A stretch of DNA of 64,000 nt from Patella vulgata (lineage: Eukaryota; Mollusca; Gastropoda; Patellidae). The notes beneath the pieces are model-generated. The model was not told where the DNA came from and searched no databases. It worked only from the letters and a program-made list of their open reading frames with translations. Where the stretch lies: positions 14,356,613 to 14,420,612 of the forward strand of contig NC_065881.2 in assembly GCF_932274485.2 (NCBI RefSeq), read 5' to 3'. Position numbers and translations under genes: made by a program. This document shows positions 54,173 through 63,249 of this stretch, one piece after another (the first letter of the stretch is position 1; every line of letters starts with the position of its first letter).

Positions 54173-54928
54173 TGTGTAGCACTTTGGCCCTTGAGACAAT
54201 TTTGGGTCTTTATAAAATTGTTTCTTCAATTTTGTCTATAAAGTCAAATCTCACGTACTTAATGAACGTGGGTATAGTTATTCGTAAAACAGTGATATTT
54301 TGGTCAAATTATAATCATTGTCAAAATAGTCATCAAATTCTAGCTGTTTATTGACCTATGGTTGATAGACCAAAAATAGGTAATGTTTCCTATCTTATTT
54401 GTGGGAAATAGATAGAGGATATTTGTCGTTTTGTCGTGAATAACATATTTTATTTCATCGGGAAGCAAGAAAACTTATATTTTCACGAATGCGTAGCATG
54501 AGTGAAAATATAAACGTTTTATTGCTTATATAGAGATGAAATAAAATATGTTATTCACGACAAAACGGCAAATGTTCTATTTATTTTATGTTTTTACAAT
54601 CATTTTAGGTAAAAACAACATGGACTACTTGCTAGCCAGTGGAATAACACTTTTATTTCACTGATAAAACGCGGTATTTCACTACTAATCATAAAATAAA
54701 GAGTTTTATTTCTTATATGGCGGGGAAATTAACGTCAAGGTTATCGAAGACCTGCAGAAATTAGGGGGTATAAATTAGGGTGTAGAGGCGAGCTGGATTA
54801 GAGCTCACCAAGAAATTCCTACCACCCATTATCATTGAGAACGAGGAACCTGCAAAGCCAGTACAACTTAGAAATAAAGTTGTGAAATTATTTTATGCTG
54901 TAGTATTATTAAAGATCACCAGAAAGTA
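54173..54928 (+). mobile_element. Element E, about 755 bp, inserted in SINE-B
   Basis: GTAGCACTTTGGCCCTTGAG to CACCAGAAAGTAAAC. CGTGT flanks both sides as a short duplication of the SINE-B sequence. A hairpin lies within. No coding sequence, class unknown. Confidence 0.7.
54421..54573. repeat. Inverted repeat with 39-bp arms inside element E
   Basis: Arms 54421-54459 and 54535-54573 are complementary with one mismatch (ATTTGTCGTTTTGTCG / CGACAAAACGGCAAAT). A second inner stem pairs TTATATTTTCAC with GTGAAAATATAA. Confidence 0.88.
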
Positions 54929-54970
54929 AACACGTGTTCGATCACTGCATTGGCCGAGAAAGTTCATCAG

Positions 54971-55046
54971 GATTTTCCAACGTGGTTTCCCCTTGTCAGG
55001 CCCCCCGTCCTGCTCCACTGACAAGGGGAAACCACGTTGGAAAATC
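54971..55046. repeat. Perfect 29-bp inverted repeat in SINE-B
   Basis: Arms 54971-54999 and 55018-55046 (GATTTTCCAACGTGGTTTCC... and its complement) surround an 18-bp loop. Normal SINE-B has only a CCTTGTCAG/CTGACAAGG stem here, so the arm was extended by local copying. Confidence 0.9.
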
Positions 55047-55262
55047 TAGTCTAGTCGTTCGAATGGGACGAAAAACCGAGATCCCGTGTCAAATTGGCGT
55101 GCACGTTAAAGGTCCCGTGGCAGATGGAATTCGATATAAGAGTAGGCCATAGTGCCGCTGCCCGGACAAAATGTCCCTCATAGCACACTGTATGGCGTAT
55201 GCCCGTCTTCATTAGCCCAGTCGGAGCAGAACAGTAGGACTTTAAACCCCATTTCATTTCAA

Positions 55263-55668
55263 TATGTTTGATTTTATAATAATACCCTTATGGGTGTAAC
55301 TTTTGCGTATTCATTTATAATAACCTTCAGAGGTGGTATCAGGTGTTTAGAAAGAGATAATCATTTTATAAATACCTTATTATCCAGGTAAGAGATTTTA
55401 GTATTATCAATTGACATATTTATTGGTACTTTCAACACCTGTGTCTTATAACCATGGTGATTATCATCAAGGTTTATGGAACTGTGCGACCCACGCCCAC
55501 ATCCTAAATTACTATGTAGATAATGTGCTTTGTCATGGCAATTAATGGAAGGTTTAAAGGCCGCCACAGGCAGGAAATATTTCAATCATATCTCAGTTAT
55601 TTTAAGACATAATCTTATTTCAATAAGAGGGTTAGATTTAATTAGGACATACTATGAGAAACATTCAT
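55263..55668. other. Unassigned sequence
   Basis: A 74-residue minus frame at 55361-55585 has no recognisable features. Confidence 0.4.
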
Positions 55669-55815
55669 GGAATGGGGTTTAACGTCCATTCGACACAAAC
55701 TAGGTCATTTCGTGACTAACACATGGTTCAATTTTATTTCAATAATTCGAAACCACGCCAGTTGACTCAATGACAGGCCTTATGATACAGCGTACGCTCG
55801 TGCTAACCATTCGGC
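55669..55815 (-). mobile_element. SINE-A lacking the core
   Basis: AATGGGGTTTAACGTCCATT to CAATAATTCG joins AAACCACGCCAGTTGACTC directly. The join lies at ATTCG, present at both ends of the deleted segment. Confidence 0.9.
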
Positions 55816-55832
55816 CCCCTCCCCCATGGTTT

Positions 55833-55837
<5 letters not shown>

Positions 55838-55879
<42 letters not shown>

Positions 55880-56140
55880 GGGGTTTAACGTCCACTCGAC
55901 ACAACTAGGTCATTTCGGGACTAACATATAGTTTAATTTTATTTCAATAATTCGCTTGCGCATAGGTGTCTTTAGCAGTGGGAGGAAACCGGAGGACCCG
56001 GAGAAAACCCACGAGGTTGGACAGGTGACCCTACTCCTTGTCACGTACAACCGGGGATTCGAAACCACGCCAGTCGACTCAATGACAGACTTTATGATAC
56101 AGCGCGCGCACGCTAACCATTCAGTCATCCAACACCCCTC
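55838..56140 (-). mobile_element. SINE-A, full length
   Basis: (GA)n 55838-55876, complete core and head. CCATGGTTTTACACA on the left and CCATGGTTTGACAAA on the right are a slightly eroded target duplication. Confidence 0.92.
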
Positions 56141-56159
56141 CCCCCCCCCATGGTTTGAC

Positions 56160-56515
56160 AAACCCTAGTTCTATCAACCTTGGGTTCCTACTAACCATGG
56201 TCTTTTTCACAATATTCTGGTTTAAAACCATGATATTTGTCCGACAAAAGATAATTTGACATTCTTTTTTAAGTATGTTAACACTATTTGATGTTGTCGA
56301 ACATCCATATTGTTCTACATGTGAAATGTGAATGATATATGTACAACCCTTTTTGATTCATTCCACTTTAAATAGTAGACACGTATTTTTCTGGGCCACC
56401 GATATACCGTAATATTGTGTAATATCATAAACATCATTTGTTTTTGAATTATACTGACATTAAAGTTTATCAAGTTTGAAATACCATTGCACTATGTTTC
56501 GTTCTTTGATAGAGC
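56160..56515. other. Unassigned sequence
   Basis: No element recognised. Confidence 0.4.
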
Positions 56516-56516
56516 T

Positions 56517-56983
56517 TAAAGTAGCTAAGTCTCTAATTCAATATCATCCAAAATCTTCAACATTGAAAACATAAATTATTTGTCAATTTAAATCAACATT
56601 GATGCTGTGATCTTACCGGAAAAAGATGGGCTTCTGATATCCAATATTTAAGACAAAATAAACATTTTACCATTGGTACACGAATCGTGTACCATAATGC
56701 GTTTCAGCCCCAGTTCTAGCAAGAGACTCGAGGAACGAGGCTAGACATATTGCACCAAACCAAACGGCGTATGTAGACTGGAATAACCAGTCGCTAGAAT
56801 TTTGCATTCGATTGAGACTGTTGGCTTATTTCGCGGAACATAACTGATTTGAAATTAGAGTAAAAACGGAAACCATTGAATGTATATCAGTTTATATACA
56901 TCCATATTACAGTATTATATGAGTTCCGACCCACTTGTGTCAATTTCTAGGTCCCAAATGTTAGCGATTTAGCTCCTTTAAAT
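56517..56983 (-). mobile_element. MITE-1 reference copy, 467 bp
   Basis: TTAAAGTAGCTAAGTCTCTA at the left and GCGATTTAGCTCCTTTAAA at the right. The perfect palindrome GGTACACGAATCGTGTACC is at 56675-56693. Confidence 0.9.
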
Positions 56984-57045
56984 CCAAACTCGCAAAAACG
57001 AGCATGTACAATAGGCTACCACTCACCATAGTTTTTATGTAAATA

Positions 57046-57545
57046 GGGGGTTGGGTGGCCGAATGGTTAACGCTTGCGCGTTTGATCATAAGGTATGTCA
57101 ATGAGTCAAGTGGTGGCGGTTCGATTCCTTTTAGATTCCTTTTACGCGACAAGTAGTAGGGTCGCCTGTACAACCTCGCGGGTTTTCTCCGGGTACTCCG
57201 GTTTAAACCCACTGCTAAAAAGACCCCTACGCGCAAGCGGATTATTGAGATAAATTTGAACGTCCTACTGTTCTGCTGCGACCTGGGCTAATGAAGGCGG
57301 GCATATACCATGCTGTGTGCTTTGAGGGAAATTTTGCACGGACAGCGGCGTTAAGACATACTCTCATATCGATTTCCAACTGCCAAGGGATCTTTCATGT
57401 GCACGCCAATGTGTACACGGGACCTCAGGTTTTCGTCCCATCCGAACAACTAGACAGCTGTCCATGTCAGGTCCTCCGTTCTGCAGCACTGACAAGGGGG
57501 AACCATGCCGGAAAATCGGCGAACCCGTCACCTCCAGACTAGCGA
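57046..57545. mobile_element. SINE-A(+) fused to SINE-B(-)
   Basis: SINE-A 57046-57261 runs to GATAAATTTGAAC, then GTCCTACTGTTCTGCTGCG starts SINE-B in reverse. The shared AAC at the joint suggests microhomology joining. Confidence 0.87.
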
Positions 57546-57550
57546 GCCAG

Positions 57551-57790
57551 GGGTGGTTGGATGGCCGAATGGTTAACACGTGCGTGCTGTATCATAAGGT
57601 CTGTCAATGGCTGTCATTGAGTCAACTGGCGTGGTTTCGAATCCCAGGTTGTACTTGACAAGGAATAGGGTTTGCCTGTCCAACCTCGTGGGTTTTCTTC
57701 GGGTCCTCCGGTAACCTCCCACTGCTAAAGATTATTGATATAAAATTAAAACCTTATGTTAGTCCCGAAATGACCTAGTTTGTGTCGAGT
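57551..57790 (+). mobile_element. SINE-A with short deletion, fused to SINE-B
   Basis: ATGGCCGAATGGTTAACACG. The CTGTCAATGG duplication near 57601 and the loss of ACCCCTACGCGCAAGCGAA are specific to it. It stops at GTGTCGAGT and passes into SINE-B. Confidence 0.87.
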
Positions 57791-58015
57791 AGCCAGAACG
57801 TTCCGGGTTTGATCCCGGTGTGGGGCCGAGAAAGTTGCTAGGACGAATTGACTGGAAAGGAACAGTGACTAGTCTTTCGGATGGAACGAAAACCCCAGGT
57901 CTCGTTGTACACGTTAGCGTGTAGATAGATAAATAGAAATGGGGTTTAACGTCCACTCGACACAAACCAGGTCATTTCGGGACTAACATATGGTTTATTT
58001 TTATTTCAAAAATTT
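57791..58015. mobile_element. SINE-B(+) piece followed by SINE-A(-) tail
   Basis: TTTGATCCCGGTGTGGGGCC to ACACGTTAGCGTGTAGATAG (SINE-B), then AATGGGGTTTAACGTCCACT to CAAAAATTTGCAG (SINE-A, 5'-truncated). Confidence 0.8.
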
Positions 58016-58054
58016 GCAGAATATTAAATCCCATTTCAGTTCCCATTGTTTTAT

Positions 58055-58665
58055 TGTGAGCCACGGTGGCTCAGTGAGTAAGGAGAGAGAAAGAGAGAAA
58101 TGGGGTTTAACGTCCACTCGACACAAACTAGGTCATTTCGGGACTAACATTTGGTTTAATTTTATTTACATAATTCGTTTGCGCGTAGGGGTCTTTAGCA
58201 GTGGGAGGAAACCGGAGGACCCGGAGAAAACCCACGAGGTTGGACAGGCGACCCTACTCCTTGCCACGTACAACCGGGATTCGAAACCACGCCAGTCGAC
58301 TCAATGACAGACTTTATGATACAGCGCGCACGCTAACCATTCAGCCATCCAACCCCCCTCAGTGAATAAGGCGTTGACTCGCTAACCTGGAGGTTCCGTA
58401 TTCGATCCTTGCGTTGACGGAGAAAGTCCATCGGGATTTTCCGGCGTGGTTCTTCCACGTACAGTAATTCGGGTGAGACAAAAAAACGAGGTCCCGTGTA
58501 CACATTGGCGTGCACATAAAAGATTCCTTGACAGTTGTAATTCGATATAAGTGTAGGACGTAGCGTCGCTGTCCGGGTAAAATTTCCCTCATAGCACACT
58601 GTATGGCGTCTTCATTAGTCGATTCAAAGCAGAACAGTAGGACGTTAAACTCCATTGCTTTGTTA
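58055..58665 (+). mobile_element. SINE-B split by SINE-A
   Basis: GTGAGCCACGGTGGCTCAGTG, interruption, then AAGGCGTTGACTCGCTAACC to AGGACGTTAAACTCCATTGC. Confidence 0.9.
58084..58357 (-). mobile_element. SINE-A in SINE-B, 14-bp duplication
   Basis: CTCAGTGAGTAAGG (58070-58083) and CTCAGTGAATAAGG (58358-58371). The SINE-A is nearly intact. Confidence 0.94.
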
Positions 58666-58838
58666 TATTATATACATGAATAATTTCTGACAGTCCTCAC
58701 ATGTCTCTTTAACTTCCAAATATGGTATCAGCGAACTGGTCATCCTGTAATTGTTGACATCATGTGACTAGAACTAGTTTATACGGCTTAGTCTAGTTTA
58801 AACCCGTGTCATCCTATCACCCGATATCTCTATCACCT

Positions 58839-58846
58839 TATAAATA
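58839..58846 (+). promoter_or_regulatory. TATA box of the LDLa gene
   Basis: TATAAATA, 98 bp before the ATG at 58937, giving a predicted start site near 58870 and a 5' UTR of roughly 65 bases. Sequence from 58666 to 58936 is free of recognised repeats. Confidence 0.65.
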
Positions 58847-58936
58847 GACCGAGAAACCAGAAATCTGTATGATGAATTAATTGTTAACTGCACGACCGAC
58901 GATTGTAAAACGTCCCTACAGTGGTCTTATTCCACA

Positions 58937-59021
58937 ATGGCACCAGGAACAGGAATGATGCTGATAGTTTTACTCGGAATGTTGGTGTATTTTGGTGGAG
59001 TGGAAAACATGATCATTTCAA
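58937..59021 (+). CDS. LDLa gene exon 1: signal peptide
   Basis: 28 codons plus one base; donor TTTCAA|GTAAGT at 59021/59022. Met1 is preferred over Met7, Met8 and Met15 because it follows the TATA box first and has the best context. Confidence 0.88.
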
Positions 59022-61349
59022 GTAAGTATACGTCACAAATATCATTGATTAAATAATTAAAGATTGTGTTCATGACGTCAATGACCAAAACACAACCTAC
59101 AATAATTAGGTCACAAAAACCCTAAAAAATACCCGACTGTTTTATTTTCGGTGCGGATTTCTACAAGCTTATAATGTTTTGACCCCTATTTCTGATTACT
59201 ACATAGACCATTTAATTTTATTTGTTTTTTTTTAACAGATTTCACATATTGTCTTTATAAAATAAAATTTGCCGACGTTAAGGTTTTTTGTAGATAGTCT
59301 ATCATGACTGACACTTGTATGATACAACGTTTGGGAAATATTCTTTTACCTTGAGTTGCTTCCCTTTATATTAGTTACCCTAACTATTATTATGTTGGGT
59401 ACGGATGTATTGTAATGTAGGGGAATTCAGGGGGTGTCCAGGAATTTGAGCAGCGGGGGTGTGGGGGTTAAGGGTAACAGATATTTCCCAACGAAATGAA
59501 GGAATACAGTAAGTAAGACGTTGTCTCGCTAACCTGGACGTCCCGTGTTCGATTTCCGCTACTGACCTAAAAAGTTCACCACAATGTTTCGGCGGGGTTT
59601 CCCCTTTTCAGTGATGCCAGAGGGTTAGACAGTGGAAAACGTCTAGTCGTTCAGATGGGACAAAAATCCGAGGACAAATTTACATATTGGGTAAAATAAC
59701 CCTTGACAGTTGGAATACGATATAAGATTATACCGTAGCGCCACTGGCCGGGCAAAATGTTCCTCATAGCACAATGTATAACCTATGCCGGTCTTCATTA
59801 GCCCAGTCGGTGCAGTTCAATAAGAATTTAACATTAATGAAATATTTCAAATTTATAAACATTATCGTATTACCCTATTGTTCGCCATCCGGCAACGAAC
59901 TCGGAACCTTCTGTTTAGAGACCCGGAGCCTTAAGAGCTCGTATATATTCCTGAACCAATAGCCCGAGAAATTCACCTAGGTCTAATCAAACGAAACATC
60001 CACTGAGCCTCCTCAATGAGAGAGAAATGGGGTTTAACGCCAACTCGACACAAACTAGGTGATTTCGGGACTAACACATAGTTCAATTTTATCTCAATAA
60101 TTCGCTTGCGCGTAGGGGTCTTTAGCAGTGGGAGGAAACCGGAGGACCCGAATAAAACCCACGAGGTTGGACAGACGATCTTACTCCTTGTCACGTACAA
60201 CCGGGGAATCGAAACCACGCCAGTTGACTCAATGGCAGACCGTATGATACAGCGCGCACGTGCTAACCATTCGGCCACCCAACTCCCCATCCCAATAACG
60301 TACGAGTTTTCTTCCAGTGAAAACAGTTGATAATATCCTACTGTTTGGAGTTTCTGATCTTACAATATTGTCTTACTTCTATCCAGGTGAATGTGAAGCA
60401 GGGGAGTTTAACTGTGGTACGACACCCGTCGAATGTATGCCGTTGTCATGGAGATGTGACGGAGACGAGGACTGTGATAATGGCGTCGATGAAATAAACT
60501 GTCCTACGGGTAAGATAAGCAGACATTAAATATTTGGACAAACTGTCCTTCCTCTATTCTAGCCAAACTTTCCTACCTCAGTTTTAGATAAACTTTCCTT
60601 CTCCTGTTGTCGACAAACTTTCCTCCTGTTCTAGGCAAACTGGCAACGCCATCTGTCCTAGACAAACTTCCCTCCCCTTGTTCTAGGCAAACTGGCAACA
60701 CCATCTAATGAGCACAGTGGATAATGGGCGTTACACATTGGTCTCTGGGGAGGGGGTATGGGTGATTATGGTGATATTTTCAGACATCGCGGACTGCATA
60801 GATAAAGTTGCCGGTCGGGTGTGGGGTGGGATTAGATCTGTTGTGATAGAACAGGCCAGTTGGATAGCATTTCAGATATATTTATCGGGATATTTGTATT
60901 ATTGTGTGTGGGTGTATATATGTATCTGCCTCAGAATAGACTTTCCCCAAACAGTTATGTTCATTAGACCAAAAGGAATACCCGTGTGTAGCCTACGGTT
61001 ATTTAACCGACCCAGTTTTGTTCAGCCAAACTTGTCGACCTAATTTTTTATTACTTTGTCATAGAATTTTTTTCACCTAATTTCCCAGATCCTGTAAGAA
61101 AATTCTCACTGACCCGCTTTAGGGGGTGGGGCAAAGCAAACACGAATATTATTTTGGCTTTACTTAAAATGCCATTAAACATAATGTACTTAAAATATAA
61201 TTTCAGCGAGTGAATGTCGAGATAATCAGTTCAGCTGCAGAGTGGATGAAGAGATGACATGTATTTCAAATACTTGGAGGTGTGACGATGACATAGACTG
61301 TACAGATGGAACAGACGAAATCAACTGTCCTGTTGTGTCAAGTGGATAA
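58937..61349 (+). CDS. Secreted protein with two LDL-receptor class A domains (three exons)
   Basis: join(58937-59021, 60387-60509, 61207-61349) gives 116 residues. Residues 1-28 carry a signal peptide (hydrophobic [14 protein letters not shown]). Domain 1 has six cysteines at 31, 38, 45, 52, 58 and 67, domain 2 at 73, 80, 88, 95, 101 and 110. Both end in a WRCDxDxDC...DEINCP signature, which supplies the acidic calcium-binding residues of LDLa modules. No transmembrane segment or other domain follows; TAA comes five residues after CPV. All introns are phase 1 with GTAAG donors, so the two domain exons look like a symmetrical exon duplication. LDLa modules bind calcium and proteins or lipoproteins; the ligand here is unknown. 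The ATG context ACAATGG is good. Confidence 0.9.
59510..59830 (+). mobile_element. SINE-B in intron 1
   Basis: AGTAAGACGTTGTCTCGCTA, GTCGTTCAGATGGGACAAAA and CTTCATTAGCCCAGTCGGTG; the tail is eroded. Confidence 0.85.
60018..60290 (-). mobile_element. SINE-A in intron 1
   Basis: Short GAGAGAG tail, AAATGGGGTTTAACGCCAAC to CATTCGGCCACCCAACTCC; antisense to the gene. Confidence 0.92.
60387..60509 (+). CDS. LDLa gene exon 2: first LDLa domain
   Basis: 41 codons, acceptor TTCTATCCAG, donor [26 protein letters not shown] carries the calcium-binding acidic cluster. Confidence 0.92.
60510..61206 (+). other. LDLa gene intron 2, with tandem repeat
   Basis: GTAAGA to TTTCAG. At 60535-60710 units of about 27-30 bp like TAGACAAACTTTCCTCC recur, including a duplicated TTCTAGGCAAACTGGCAACR block. 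The 111-residue frame at 60708 lies in intron and has no family features. Confidence 0.82.
61207..61349 (+). CDS. LDLa gene exon 3: second LDLa domain and stop
   Basis: Acceptor AATATAATTTCAG; encodes Ala70 to Gly116. [13 protein letters not shown] is the acidic cluster. Ends VVSSG then TAA. Confidence 0.92.
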
Positions 61350-62267
61350 TCTCTCCATGCCCGTTTAATATGACATTGTTGGAGAAAACTAATCCCGATA
61401 GGGGGGTGGGGTAAGATCAACATGTGGGTGGATAAATGGAGATTTTTAACCGGTCAATCGACCAAATTGTTCCGCGGAGTTCGTAATATTCATTGTAAAT
61501 TTATCAGAAAACAACTATTATAGGATAATACCATACAGAACATTACGGATTTTTTTATTTACATACTTGAAAACGTGTTCTTCTGGGCGAGTCTCTTTGC
61601 AAAACGTCCAAGGCCAATTCAAGTAGGCTGGACATGAAAGTTAGCTACTTTTTCTTGTACAATTGTGCATTGATAGGGGATATCACGTCACAATTCCAAA
61701 ATGGCTGCGATGATGTCATGCTCGGTTCCTGGTTGATGGAACCCTTATATCAGTTATTTTAAGGGGTTTCCCCCACAATATCAGTTATCTATCATGTAGG
61801 TTACGTCTACAGTTTGCTCTGCTCATCCGTACCTGTGATAATTATATCAGTTTTATTTCATAATCATCGTTACTTACCATTTTTCCATAGTTACTAACAA
61901 AGGCCTCAATAGTTACTTGAGACAGGTCTCTATAGTTATCCACATTTAGTCTCCATAGTTACCCGCGTGTGGTCTGCATAGTAACTTACATGGTTTCCAT
62001 AGATACTCACGTGAGGTCTCCATAGTTACTGACGCAGGGTTTCCATAGTCTCATTTATTTTGTTAAATATTACTAGTCAATACTGAAGTCTCCATTGTCT
62101 CATTTATTTTTCAATACTCAATTTGAATATCTACGTCTATGTGAACATGTATTTTTATGTGTGTATGTTTATATATTTTATTTTTATATATGTAAAACTG
62201 TACAATAATAAATCTTAGTAGAAAAAATATAGCCTCTTTCTAGTTGCTGTCATTCATTCCAGCCTGG

Positions 62268-62271
<4 letters not shown>
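61350..62271 (+). other. Downstream of LDLa gene: tandem repeat and candidate poly(A) signal
   Basis: At about 61885-62060 a 23-25 bp unit of the form CATAGTTACTNACGTGAGGTCTC is repeated about seven times. AATAAA at 62207-62212 is a candidate polyadenylation signal, but 860 bp from the stop. Confidence 0.5.
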
Positions 62272-62309
<38 letters not shown>

Positions 62310-62535
62310 GGGGTTAAACATCCACTCAACACAAGCTAGGTCATTTCGGAACTAACACATGGTTCAATTTTATTTCAATGATTCGCTTGCGTGTAGGGAT
62401 CTTTAGCAGTGGGAGGAAACCGGAGGACCCGGAGAAAACCCACGAGGTTGGACAGACGCCCCTTCTCCTTGTCACGTACAACGGGTGAATCGAAACCACA
62501 CCAGTTGACAGACCTTATGATACAGTGCGCACATG
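62272..62535 (-). mobile_element. SINE-A
   Basis: (GA)n 62272-62307, AAATGGGGTTAAACATCCAC through core to GATACAGTGCGCACATGC; outer head missing. Confidence 0.9.
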
Positions 62536-62544
62536 CAGGATGAA

Positions 62545-62920
62545 AGGAAATGAAATGAAATGGGGTTTAATGTCCTACTGTTCTGCTCCGACTGGGCTAT
62601 TGAAGACGGGCATACGTCATACAGTGTGCTATGAGGGAAATCTTACCCGGACAGTGGCACTATGGCCTACTCTTTTATCAAATTCCAACTGTCAAAGGGA
62701 TCTTTTACGTACACGCCAATGTGTACACAGGACTTCGGTTTTTCGTTCCATCCAAATGACTAAACAGCTGTCCTTGTCAGCCCCTCCGTCCTGTATCACT
62801 GACAAGGGGGAAACACGCCGGAAAATCTGGATGAACTTTCTCGGGCAATGCTGGGATCGAAACACCCGACCTCCAGACTAGCTGACCAGCGTCTTACCCA
62901 CTTAGCCACCGTGACCCCCA
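62545..62920 (-). mobile_element. SINE-B, near full length
   Basis: GGAAATGAAATGAAATGGGG to CACTTAGCCACCGTGACCCCC. The 118-residue frame across it is SINE sequence. Confidence 0.92.
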
Positions 62921-63249
62921 GGACAAAGGGCCTGGCAAGGGACAAGGTATAGTTGTTCAGGTCCTGTGTACAAATTGGTGTTCCTGTAAAAGAATCCTTG
63001 GCAGTTGGAATTCGAAATAACAGTAGGCCGTAGCGCCGTAGCGCCGCAGTACTGGCAAACTTTTCCTCATAGCACACTGTATGGGTATGTTCGTCTTCAT
63101 TAGACCGGATAGAACCGACATATACAATGTTTAACCTTATTTCAAGCCTTCACCAATTCAATATGATGTCAAACTCCAATTTCATTTCATGTCTTCATTA
63201 TCCGGTTTGTTGCAGAAAAGTAGGACGTTAAACCCCATTTTATTTGCAC
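62921..63249 (+). mobile_element. SINE-B, rearranged
   Basis: GGGCCTGGCAAGGGACAAGG to CTTCATTAGACCGGATAG, unrelated bases, then a separate tail TAGGACGTTAAACCCCATTT at about 63220. It faces the previous SINE-B head to head. Confidence 0.75.

Larger units (their letters stand above)
54118..55262 (+). mobile_element. SINE-B interrupted by element E
   Basis: Head AGCCAGTGGGTATATAAGAC to CTGGAGGTCGCGTGT, then element E, then GTTCGATCACTGCATTGGCC to TAGGACTTTAAACCCCATTT. Confidence 0.87.
59022..60386 (+). other. LDLa gene intron 1
   Basis: 1365 bp, GTAAGT to CTATCCAG. Holds SINE-B (59510-59830) and SINE-A (60018-60290). Confidence 0.88.
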
